Shown: positions 1 to 6,739 of the stretch, piece after piece | Numbering within the stretch: the stretch's first letter is position 1 | Layout: every line of letters starts with the position of its first letter | Assembly (NCBI GenBank): GCA_947644475.1 | Contig: CANRZQ010000121.1 | Coordinates: 1 to 8,029 of the forward strand | Length of the DNA stretch: 8,029 bases | Direction: 5' to 3' | From: an uncultured Muribaculaceae bacterium | GTDB taxonomy: Bacteria; Bacteroidota; Bacteroidia; Bacteroidales; Muribaculaceae | Made by a program: the position numbers and the translations under genes | The notes under the pieces: generated by a model | Seen by the model: the letters and a program-made list of their open reading frames with translations, nothing else | The model's database searches: none | Told to the model about the DNA's origin: nothing

Positions 1-1
1 G

Positions 2-301
2 CATGTTGCCTTGCTTGCCTGCGTCGACGGCATTACGGCAGGATGCGGCGGCGTGTGCTTCCAGACAGAGATGCCCTCGCCCGACAATCCGTCCGGCATC
101 GATGCCTACCTGATGAATATATATGTCGACCCGGAATATCGCCGCCAAGGGGTGGCTCGCGCCATTGTGGCCCGGCTTGTAGAAACAGCCCGGAGCAAAG
201 GCGCGGGGAAAATATATCTTGAAACGTCGGAATGCGGGCGTCCGCTATATGCCGGAATGGGTTTCAACGAACTTAAAGGAATGATGATACTCGATGATTG
301 A
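2..301 (+). CDS. GNAT-family N-acetyltransferase, C-terminal part (5' end outside window)
   Basis: This is the last 99 codons of a GCN5-related acetyltransferase, a family that moves an acetyl group from acetyl-CoA to an amine on a small molecule or protein. The frame is open back to the left edge, so the true start lies upstream; the TTG at 11 is not a credible start. The acetyl-CoA binding motif A is visible as the strand NIYVDPEYR followed by the pyrophosphate loop RRQGVA and helix AIVARLVETARSKGA. The usual C-terminal motif follows: IYLETSE, then PLYAGMGFNEL. Product and substrate are unknown because the substrate-binding half is missing. The stop codon overlaps the start of the next gene by 8 bases, so the two are probably co-translated. 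Family assignment is secure; the biological role is not. Confidence 0.88.
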   Translation, partial: HVALLACVDGITAGCGGVCFQTEMPSPDNPSGIDAYLMNIYVDPEYRRQGVARAIVARLVETARSKGAGKIYLETSECGRPLYAGMGFNELKGMMILDD

Positions 302-953
302 GACAAAATACATAGGTGGACTCCGCTGCATGGTGGCTCACGCTTCCTCTGAGCAAATATGCCACATACTGTCGCCCATAGAGCAGAATCCGCTGCAAGT
401 GGAGCAGTGGAGCCGTAAATACGGGATATCAGTGGCGATAATCACCGGCATGGACTGGGATAACGACCTCACGCCATGGCCGGCACAGAACGTGCCGCCC
501 ACAGAGCCGCCGTTCGAGGGCCATGCCGCCGAATTCCTCCGCAGGCTTGAAACGGAAGTGATTCCGGCAATCGAAGGCGACATCCGCTACACCCGCACAC
601 TATGCGGCATCTCCCTTTCCGGGCTGTTCGCGCTATGGGCGTGGATGAAAACAGACACATTTGCCAACATCGGCAGCCTGTCGGGCTCGTTCTGGTATGA
701 GGGATTCACACAATGGCTTTCAGCCAATGTGCGCCCCAAAAATGGACGGGCCTATTTCTCGCTCGGCACAAAAGAAGGCGGCCCGCGAGGGCCTGTGCCA
801 TTCAGCAGGATTCAAGAGCAGACACGCGAGGTTGTAGCCACGCTTGCATCAGAAGGAATCGCCTGCACATTCGAGCCGGTGGCAGGAACCCACTTCGCCC
901 CGCCGGGCCCGCGCATCGAGAAGATGCTCGGCCGGCTTACCGGCATACAATAG
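294..953 (+). CDS. Small alpha/beta-hydrolase, putative esterase family
   Basis: This 219-residue protein has the look of the putative esterase (esterase D/Fes/IroE-like) branch of alpha/beta hydrolases. The nucleophile elbow is CGISLSGLFALW with Ser107, and the candidate catalytic histidine is His200 in AGTHFAPPGPRIEK. The segment FSLGTKEGG (about 155-163) sits where this branch has the strand carrying the acidic residue. I see no signal peptide or membrane segment, so it is probably cytoplasmic. At about 220 residues it is compact, with little room for a lid domain. The elbow reads G-x-S-x-S-G rather than the common G-x-S-x-G-G, which makes activity less certain. The ATG at 294 lies inside the end of the acetyltransferase gene (ATGATTGA), suggesting translational coupling. 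The substrate cannot be deduced; relatives act on thioesters, acyl sugars or siderophore esters. Confidence 0.82.
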   Translation: MIETKYIGGLRCMVAHASSEQICHILSPIEQNPLQVEQWSRKYGISVAIITGMDWDNDLTPWPAQNVPPTEPPFEGHAAEFLRRLETEVIPAIEGDIRYTRTLCGISLSGLFALWAWMKTDTFANIGSLSGSFWYEGFTQWLSANVRPKNGRAYFSLGTKEGGPRGPVPFSRIQEQTREVVATLASEGIACTFEPVAGTHFAPPGPRIEKMLGRLTGIQ

Positions 954-965
954 ACTATTTTTTTT
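931..965 (+). terminator. Weak terminator-like signal at end of hydrolase gene
   Basis: A perfect 5-bp stem, GCCGG (931-935) with CCGGC (940-944) and a 4-base loop, lies in the last codons of the hydrolase. It is followed by eight T residues at 958-965. The 13-base gap between stem and T tract is too long for a textbook intrinsic terminator, so this is only a possible transcript end. Confidence 0.22.
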
Positions 966-982
966 GTTAAAAAATATTAAAA

Positions 983-1012
983 CGCATCTGTGCCATTAGT
1001 GGTGCGGATGCG
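983..1012 (+). terminator. Stem-loop between the two operons (possible transcript 3' end or leader element)
   Basis: CGCATC (983-988) pairs with GATGCG (1007-1012). In RNA the pairing continues inward to A995-U1000, giving a 13-bp stem around a 4-base loop. Three of the pairs are U-G or G-U wobbles (989/1006, 991/1004, 992/1003). On the opposite strand these would be A-C mismatches, so the structure favours + strand RNA. No T tract follows on the + strand, so it is not a classic intrinsic terminator. It could be a processed 3' end of the hydrolase transcript or part of the sigma factor leader. Confidence 0.4.
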
Positions 1013-1057
1013 TGATGGCTGTGTTATGTTCAGTTTAACCCAAAAAAAGTTAAAAAA

Positions 1058-1074
1058 TGCGGCATACGCCCGCA
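1058..1074 (+). other. Small hairpin in sigma factor leader
   Basis: TGCGG (1058-1062) pairs with CCGCA (1070-1074) around a 7-base loop, 24 bases before the sigma factor start. An A-rich stretch precedes it. It is short and may be chance. If real it would lie in the 5' leader of the sigma factor mRNA. Confidence 0.2.
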
Positions 1075-1098
1075 CCATAACCAATCAGCCAGAAATCC

Positions 1099-1677
1099 AT
1101 GAAAAAACTTACCGACGCCGAATTTGGCAAATGCTTCGAGGCCCTATTCAAGGCCTACTCCGGACGCATTTACAACTATGTGCTGCATCTGTCGGGAGGC
1201 GACAGATACAAGGCCGAGGAGGTGACTCAAATCTCGTTCATGAAACTATGGACCAAACGCGACGAGATTACAGATATGGAATCGATGCAGTCGCTGATGT
1301 ATGTAATTGCCCGCAACACCTTTCTCAACATCATCGAGCATGAAGCCGTAGAATATTCATATTTCAACTATATATTAAAAAATCAAAAGAGCCACGACAA
1401 TATAACCGAGGAAACTGTCGACTACAATTTCCTTATGGGATATATCCTGAGCATCGTGGAAGAACTGCCCCCGGTACGGCGCACCGTCTACCGCAAGCAC
1501 CGCGACGAGCATCTGTCATATCGCCAGATTGCCGAGGAATTGGGCATATCGGTCAATACCGTGGAGATACACATGATGCTTGCCCTGCGCTATATACGCG
1601 AGCAACTGCGCAGCCGATATAACATATTGACCGCACTGTGCCTTTTGATTGCCAACATTGTCTCACCAATATTATGA
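1099..1677 (+). CDS. ECF RNA polymerase sigma-70 factor, Bacteroides type
   Basis: This 192-residue protein is an extracytoplasmic-function sigma factor that directs RNA polymerase to a small set of promoters, here most likely those of the following uptake genes. Region 2 spans about residues 11-78 and includes the core-binding helix around AEEVTQISFMKLW (39-51). Region 4 spans about 117-170, with the helix-turn-helix LSYRQIAEELGISVNTVE that reads the -35 element. The two are joined by a short linker (about 80-112) with no sigma-3 domain, as expected for ECF factors. The C-terminus (about 176-192) is a hydrophobic tail, seen in many Bacteroides members of this family. The first ATG of the open frame at 1099 gives a start just ahead of region 2; no strong Shine-Dalgarno is present. 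The stop overlaps the anti-sigma start at ATGA (1674-1677), so the pair is translationally coupled and likely made in balanced amounts. Confidence 0.95.
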   Translation: MKKLTDAEFGKCFEALFKAYSGRIYNYVLHLSGGDRYKAEEVTQISFMKLWTKRDEITDMESMQSLMYVIARNTFLNIIEHEAVEYSYFNYILKNQKSHDNITEETVDYNFLMGYILSIVEELPPVRRTVYRKHRDEHLSYRQIAEELGISVNTVEIHMMLALRYIREQLRSRYNILTALCLLIANIVSPIL

Positions 1678-2672
1678 TGCCTTTTGCCGCTATGGATGAC
1701 ATGAAACAACTGATTGAGAAATATCTTCGAGGCGATGCCACGCTGCAAGAGCGCGAACTGGTGAAGTCGTGGTACGAGACAGACCCCGCTTTCGGCGACT
1801 GGTGGGAGCGTGAACTCCGCAACTCGGGCATGGCCATGGACAATGATGTGCAGCAACGCATATATGCCGCCATTATCCACAAGCATTGCGAGGAAAGCGC
1901 GCCACAAAAAAGGACAATTTGGCACAAGACCTTTTTTCTGACCGTGGCCGCCGCTGCCGTCACTGCCGCAATAGCCGTAGGCGCCACACTGTCGATGACA
2001 CGGCCGGACGCCCCGTCGGCTCAGCCTATGATGCTGGCCACCGAAGCCGGCAACCGCTCGGAGATAACGTTGCCTGACGGATCAGTGGTCACTCTCAACG
2101 CCTGCTCCACTCTCGGCTATGAATACGACAGTGCGCAAGGCTGCCGCGTGGCGCACATCGAGGGTGAGGCCTATTTTGAGATTGCCCCGGACAAAGAGCA
2201 CCCGTTTGTGGTGGTGGCCGACGAAGTGAAGGTGCATTGCGTCGGCACGGAATTTAACGTGCGTGCCTATGCCGACGATGAGTTTGTAGACGTAACCCTT
2301 AACGATGGCATGGTCTCGGTGGTGTCAAAATATACATCGCACAATCTGCAACCCGGAATGAAGGCATCATATAATAAAGTTACGGGTCAACTGCGCAAGA
2401 GCCGCGTCACCCCCGAGCATTACAATGCCTGGACCCAAGGCCAACTCCGCTTCAACGATGAGCCTCTCGAAAACATAGCCCGCGCCATCTCGCGCACCTA
2501 TGGCGTGAAAGTTATAATCGAGACTCCCGGCCTCGACTCGCAACGCTATACCGGCACACTCGCACGCGGCTCTATCGACGCGGCCCTGGCCACCCTTGTC
2601 TCGGCCTCCGACCTTAACTGCCGCTATCTCCCCGACGAGAGCATCGTGTATATATCTTCAAATAACGACTAA
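1674..2672 (+). CDS. FecR-family anti-sigma factor (inner-membrane signal transducer)
   Basis: This 332-residue protein is a FecR-like regulator that holds the ECF sigma factor at the inner membrane and receives a signal from an outer-membrane transporter through the periplasm. Residues about 1-84 are cytoplasmic and contain the sigma-binding region, starting KQLIEKYLRGDATLQERELVKSWY. One transmembrane segment spans about 85-107. The FecR domain covers about 122-221, with the conserved core LPDGSVVTLNACSTLGYE, then EGEAYFEIA and GTEFNVRAY. The C-terminal domain at about 257-328, FNDEPLENIARAISRTYGV and following, matches DUF4974, which resembles an STN fold and is thought to contact the STN domain of the transporter. 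I chose the ATG at 1674 because it overlaps the sigma stop codon. ATGs at 1677, 1692 and 1701 are possible, and the one at 1692 (MDDMKQ) is a good alternative; none changes a domain. Confidence 0.94.
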   Translation: MMPFAAMDDMKQLIEKYLRGDATLQERELVKSWYETDPAFGDWWERELRNSGMAMDNDVQQRIYAAIIHKHCEESAPQKRTIWHKTFFLTVAAAAVTAAIAVGATLSMTRPDAPSAQPMMLATEAGNRSEITLPDGSVVTLNACSTLGYEYDSAQGCRVAHIEGEAYFEIAPDKEHPFVVVADEVKVHCVGTEFNVRAYADDEFVDVTLNDGMVSVVSKYTSHNLQPGMKASYNKVTGQLRKSRVTPEHYNAWTQGQLRFNDEPLENIARAISRTYGVKVIIETPGLDSQRYTGTLARGSIDAALATLVSASDLNCRYLPDESIVYISSNND

Positions 2673-2690
2673 TCGAGCATACGGCTATTC

Positions 2691-2722
2691 GAACTTCCGA
2701 ACTTCCAAACTTCCAAACTTCT
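2691..2722. repeat. Four tandem copies of an 8-base repeat
   Basis: The units are GAACTTCC (2691-2698), GAACTTCC (2699-2706), AAACTTCC (2707-2714) and AAACTTCT (2715-2722). They share the core AACTTC and differ only at the first or last base. A palindrome TTCGAA (2688-2693) overlaps the left end. The array fills half of the 68-base gap between anti-sigma factor and lipoprotein genes, where a promoter for the uptake genes could lie. The function is unknown. Confidence 0.85.
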
Positions 2723-2740
2723 AATCTAATAATAACTCTT

Positions 2741-3178
2741 ATGACAAAATCCAAGTACCTGACAATGCTGCTGATGGTGGCGGTGTTTCTCGGATTCACG
2801 GGATGCAGCGACGATGACGAGCCTCAGATGCCTGTATTCAGCGCCATCACGGTGAGCCCTGAAAAAGATGTCTATCAAGTGGGCGACGAAGTGGTCTGCA
2901 CCATAACGATGACATCAGAGGCCGGCCCGGAAATGAAAAAAGCGACATGGTGGTGGTATGCGTCGTGGTGGTTTTCCAATCCCGACCTTACAGCCGATTT
3001 CAGCGAATTTGCCGACGGAAAATGCGTGTCATCTCCAATCACGCTCACCGAGGCAGGCGATGTAAACCTTTATTTCTTCGGACGGGTCGAGTTTCCAAAT
3101 TTCGACTGGCGCAAAGTTGAGATAGCCAAAACCCTGACTGTGGCCGAAGCGCCGCAAACACCTTCCTCTATCGAATAA
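2741..3178 (+). CDS. Small surface lipoprotein with Trp-rich, Ig-like predicted domain
   Basis: I do not recognise the family of this 145-residue protein. It begins with a lipoprotein signal peptide: basic start, hydrophobic core, and lipobox FTGC with Cys22 as the lipidated residue. The cysteine is followed by SDDDE, an acidic stretch of the kind that marks lipoproteins for export to the cell surface in Bacteroidetes. The mature part (about 32-136) alternates like a single beta-sandwich, beginning AITVSPEKDVYQVGDEVVC and ending VEIAKTLTV, which suggests an Ig- or PKD-like domain. Residues 69-78, TWWWYASWWF, form an unusual aromatic cluster with five tryptophans. Cys53 and Cys95 could form a disulfide. 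The gene lies 68 bases after the anti-sigma gene and 17 bases before susC, so it is probably part of the uptake operon. An accessory glycan-binding or SusCD-associated role is an inference only. Confidence 0.85.
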   Translation: MTKSKYLTMLLMVAVFLGFTGCSDDDEPQMPVFSAITVSPEKDVYQVGDEVVCTITMTSEAGPEMKKATWWWYASWWFSNPDLTADFSEFADGKCVSSPITLTEAGDVNLYFFGRVEFPNFDWRKVEIAKTLTVAEAPQTPSSIE

Positions 3179-3195
3179 CAAATAACCAACAGTCT

Positions 3196-6100
3196 ATGCA
3201 CACCAATCACAATCAACTGCTCCGCCGAGGAGTGGCGGCAATGGCCGCTGCCGTATTCGGCCTGTCGGCTCTTGCCACGGGCATAACAGTGAAAATTTCA
3301 CGGCAGCCACTTAACCGCGCCCTCGAGGAAATCGAAAAAGTGTCGGACGTAAGATTTTTCTACGAATCGTCGCTTCCGCAACTTACGACCGAGGTGTCGG
3401 GTAATTTCAGGGATGCATCCGTAGAGGAGGCCCTCGCCGCCCTGCTTAAAGGCACCGACCTGAGTTATACCCTTAAAGATAACGGGGCCACTATTGTGCT
3501 CCACAAGAAAGACACACCAAAAAACGAAGTGGCCGCACACTCGCCCGCCGGTTTCAGGGTAAGCGGCACAATCAATGACAGCCAGGGCGAGCCGCTTGTG
3601 GGAGCCACAGTACGCAACATGACAACCGGCAAGGCCGTTGTGACCGATTTCGACGGAAACTACGCGCTGGGCGACGTACATAAAGGCGATAAAATCGAAG
3701 TGACATATATCGGATTCGCACCCAAGACGTTCACGGCCAACGGAGCGAAAACCGGCTATGAGATTGTACTCAACGAGACATCCACGGCTCTCAACGATGT
3801 TGTGGTAGTTGGCTATGGCACACAGAAAAAAGTGAACCTCACGGGCGCGGTGTCGGTTGTGAAGGCCGAGGACATAGGCGGACGCCCCACATCAAACGCG
3901 GCCACAGCACTTCTTGGCGCCGACCCCTCGCTTAATCTCACCATGGGTTCCGGCGGCCCGAACGCCGGCTACAATGTCGACATCCGCGGCGTGGCCTCAA
4001 TCAACGGCGGCTCGCCCCTTATACTTGTCGACGGCATTGAGATGAGCCTCACACGCGTCAACGCCAACGACATCGAGTCGGTGTCGATTCTCAAAGATGC
4101 GTCGGCAGCCGCAATATACGGCGCAAAGGCATCGTCGGGCGTTGTGCTCGTAACCACAAAGCAGGGCGCCAACGAGCAAAAGGCCAAGGTAAGCGTCGAC
4201 ATAAAAGCCGGATGGAAATCGCCGACAGCATCGACCGACTTCCTCTCCTCGGGTTTCTGGTCGGTGCAAATCAACGATATGTTCATGTACGAACATGGCG
4301 GCTACGGCTTTACTACCTACACCGATGCCGACTATGCCGAACTGTGGATGCGCCTTGGCCAGACAGCAGAAAACCCCGAGCGTCCATGGACCGTGGTGCA
4401 GAACGACAAGTCGTATAAATACTACGCCAACTTCGACTGGTATAACCATTATTTCAAAAAGAACCGCCCCATGCAGGAATATAACATCTCGATAACGGGC
4501 GGCTCGAAAAAAGTAAACTATTTCGTATCAGGCCGTTTCTATCAGGAAGACGGCATGTTCCGCCAGCATAACGACCGGTTCAAATCTTTCTCGACGCGTG
4601 CGAAACTCAACGTGCAGATCACCGACTGGCTTCGCTACGGCGTGAACTCTTCGCTTTTCTCGTCGGACTATTTCTACCCCGGCGGCAACGACATAGCATG
4701 GACGTTCAAGGCAATCGGCCTCCACTCTCTGCCTTACATCCCGTCGACCAATCCCGATGGCTCGTCGGTATATCTCAACCAGTACAATTACAACGGCGCG
4801 GTGTCGGTGGGCAACGGCTGCAATGCCGTGCTCAATCAAGACAAGCACTCCAACAACGAGCGCAACCGCGAATTTGTGTTCAAGCACAATATCGAGATTG
4901 AGCCGATAAAAGGCTGGACTGTCAACGCCGACTATTCTTATGTCTACCGTACATATGAATTTGATTCCCGGCGCGTGCCCGTGTCGTTTGGCCAATACGA
5001 GGGCATAGTGTCGTGGATGGACCCGTCGCAACAAGTAATGGCACGCGACCAATATGGCCGCCGCGTAACCCACGTGTCGCGCCACACCTACAATGTGTTC
5101 TCGACATGGGCACCCTCGTTCGGCGACAACAATATCAAGATAATGGCCGGCATGAACGGTGAAATCTTCCATCAGAACTCGCTGAAAGCCACCCGCCTCG
5201 ACCTGCTCTCTACGGAACTCAACTCGTTTAATCTTGCCACAGGCGAAGTGACCGAACTTGTCGAGGACATCTACAACTCCAACACCCGCGGCTTCTTCGG
5301 CCGACTGAACTATGACTACGACGGCAAATACCTCGTCGAGGTATCGGGACGCTACGACGGGTCGTCACGCTTTGCCAAAAGCCACCGCTGGGGCTTCTTC
5401 CCGTCGGCATCGGCAGGCTGGCGCATGAGCCAGGAAAAATTCTGGGAACCGATGCGCGAGTGGTTCAACAACGCAAAACTCCGTCTGTCGGTAGGCACGC
5501 TCGGCAATCAGCAGGTGGGATACTACGACTATATCCAGATCATAAACTCTGCGCTCAAGAATACCGGCGCCACCCTCGACGGAAAATCGCAACTGCCATA
5601 TGCCACCGAATCCTCGCCCGTGGCCTCCGACCTTACGTGGGAGAAGGTTACCACCTATGACCTGGGACTTGACCTGTCGTTCTTCAACTCGCGCCTCAAC
5701 TTCACCGGCGACCTTTATATCCGCGACACCAAGGACATGCTCGCCAACGGGGCGTCGCTTCCGGCTGTGTACGGCGCGTCGGTACCCCGGTCGAACTGCG
5801 CCGACCTGCGCACCAAAGGCTACGAACTGTCTCTTTCCTGGACCGACGACATTGTGGTGCTCGGCAGCCCGCTCCGCTATTCGGTAGGCTTCGGCCTGGG
5901 CGACTACAAGTCGAAAATCACCAAATACGACAACCCCACCAAACTGCTCAACGACCACTATGTAGGCGAGACCCTCGGCGAAATCTGGGGATACCATATC
6001 GACGGCCTCTTCCCCGACGATGCCACAGCCGCAGCCTACGATGTGGACCAGACGTCGGTCAACTCCGACATCATGGCCGTGGGCCCGTCGAAAGGCCTGC

Positions 6101-6717
6101 ACGGCGGCGACATGAAATATGCCGACCTCGACGGCGACAAGGTAATCTCCATTGGAGAGAACACCGCCGACAATCCCGGTGACCGCCGCATCATCGGCAA
6201 CAGCCGTCCCCGATACAATTACAACTTCCGCGTATCGGCCGAGTGGAAAGGGTTCGACGTGTCGGCCTTCTTCCAAGGCATCGGACGCCGCGACTGGTAT
6301 CCCGACACCGAAGCCACCACATTCTGGGGCCCGTACTCCCGTCCTTACGAATCTTTTATCGAAAAGGACTTCCTCTCGCAAGTCTGGACCGAGGATAACC
6401 CCAACGGCTATTTCCCGCGCTGGCGCGGCTACGAGGCCCTCGGCGCCACCAACCAGCTCGGCCCGGTCAACGACCGATATATTCAGAATCTCGCTTATCT
6501 GCGCCTGAAAAATCTCACCGTGGGCTACAAGATTCCGGTGCTGAAAAAATATATCGAGGAAGTGCGCGTCTATTTCTCCGGCGAAAATCTTTTCTACTGG
6601 TCGCCATTCAAGAAGCATTGCAAATCAATCGATCCCGAGACTGCCGCAACAGTAAGCAACGGCAAAAACTACGGTTTTGCCAAAACCTGCACATTCGGCC
6701 TCAACGTAGTATTCTAA
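3196..6717 (+). CDS. SusC/RagA-family TonB-linked outer-membrane transporter with STN domain
   Basis: This 1173-residue protein is a full-length SusC-type transporter that imports oligomers across the outer membrane using energy from TonB-ExbBD. A signal peptide covers about residues 1-28 (LLRRG, hydrophobic stretch, SALA). An STN domain follows at about 30-101; in this class it touches the anti-sigma factor and makes the protein a transducer as well as a transporter. Then come a carboxypeptidase-regulatory-like beta-sandwich (about 119-193), a TonB-box-like segment DVVVVGYG (201-208), and the plug domain (about 212-323) with the family signatures DIRGVASINGGSPLILVDG and KDASAAAIYGAKASSGVVLV. 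The rest is the 22-strand barrel, ending in the aromatic beta-signal GLNVVF. An acidic DLDGDKVIS loop at about 977-985 resembles loops often seen in SusC proteins. No frameshift or internal stop is present. It starts 17 bases after the lipoprotein and ends 22 bases before susD. The substrate is unknown. Confidence 0.97.
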   Translation: MHTNHNQLLRRGVAAMAAAVFGLSALATGITVKISRQPLNRALEEIEKVSDVRFFYESSLPQLTTEVSGNFRDASVEEALAALLKGTDLSYTLKDNGATIVLHKKDTPKNEVAAHSPAGFRVSGTINDSQGEPLVGATVRNMTTGKAVVTDFDGNYALGDVHKGDKIEVTYIGFAPKTFTANGAKTGYEIVLNETSTALNDVVVVGYGTQKKVNLTGAVSVVKAEDIGGRPTSNAATALLGADPSLNLTMGSGGPNAGYNVDIRGVASINGGSPLILVDGIEMSLTRVNANDIESVSILKDASAAAIYGAKASSGVVLVTTKQGANEQKAKVSVDIKAGWKSPTASTDFLSSGFWSVQINDMFMYEHGGYGFTTYTDADYAELWMRLGQTAENPERPWTVVQNDKSYKYYANFDWYNHYFKKNRPMQEYNISITGGSKKVNYFVSGRFYQEDGMFRQHNDRFKSFSTRAKLNVQITDWLRYGVNSSLFSSDYFYPGGNDIAWTFKAIGLHSLPYIPSTNPDGSSVYLNQYNYNGAVSVGNGCNAVLNQDKHSNNERNREFVFKHNIEIEPIKGWTVNADYSYVYRTYEFDSRRVPVSFGQYEGIVSWMDPSQQVMARDQYGRRVTHVSRHTYNVFSTWAPSFGDNNIKIMAGMNGEIFHQNSLKATRLDLLSTELNSFNLATGEVTELVEDIYNSNTRGFFGRLNYDYDGKYLVEVSGRYDGSSRFAKSHRWGFFPSASAGWRMSQEKFWEPMREWFNNAKLRLSVGTLGNQQVGYYDYIQIINSALKNTGATLDGKSQLPYATESSPVASDLTWEKVTTYDLGLDLSFFNSRLNFTGDLYIRDTKDMLANGASLPAVYGASVPRSNCADLRTKGYELSLSWTDDIVVLGSPLRYSVGFGLGDYKSKITKYDNPTKLLNDHYVGETLGEIWGYHIDGLFPDDATAAAYDVDQTSVNSDIMAVGPSKGLHGGDMKYADLDGDKVISIGENTADNPGDRRIIGNSRPRYNYNFRVSAEWKGFDVSAFFQGIGRRDWYPDTEATTFWGPYSRPYESFIEKDFLSQVWTEDNPNGYFPRWRGYEALGATNQLGPVNDRYIQNLAYLRLKNLTVGYKIPVLKKYIEEVRVYFSGENLFYWSPFKKHCKSIDPETAATVSNGKNYGFAKTCTFGLNVVF

Positions 6718-6739
6718 CCCTCCGCACCCCCCTTTTAAG

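Noticed and set aside
1025..1032. TATGTTCA as a Bacteroides -7 promoter element (TAnnTTTG) for the sigma factor
   Set aside because: It matches only part of the consensus and no TTTG-like -33 element lies at the right distance upstream, so I do not call a promoter.
990..1343. Open frame on the + strand starting in the intergenic gap
   Set aside because: It overlaps the sigma factor in another frame, and its translation past 1099 is a frame-shifted reading of the sigma gene.
1638..1676. GTG at 1638 as start of the anti-sigma factor
   Set aside because: It would add 12 residues translated from inside the sigma gene. The ATG at 1674 overlaps the sigma stop in the usual ATGA arrangement and better matches the short N-termini of the family.
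2691..2722. CRISPR array
   Set aside because: The units are only 8 bases, directly abutting with no spacers, and no cas gene is present.
4528..5172. Minus-strand open frame of 214 codons
   Set aside because: It is antisense to the barrel region of susC, with a composition rich in V, H and R that is typical of shadow frames and no family signature.
5365..6618. Long open frame (417 codons) on the minus strand
   Set aside because: It lies wholly inside the susC gene, whose protein matches its family throughout. The frame is open because of the GC-rich codon use of susC, and its translation shows no recognisable domain.
3196..6717. Siderophore receptor instead of SusC
   Set aside because: The carboxypeptidase-like domain, the length near 1170 residues, the SusC plug signatures and the susD gene right after it place it in the SusC/RagA group.
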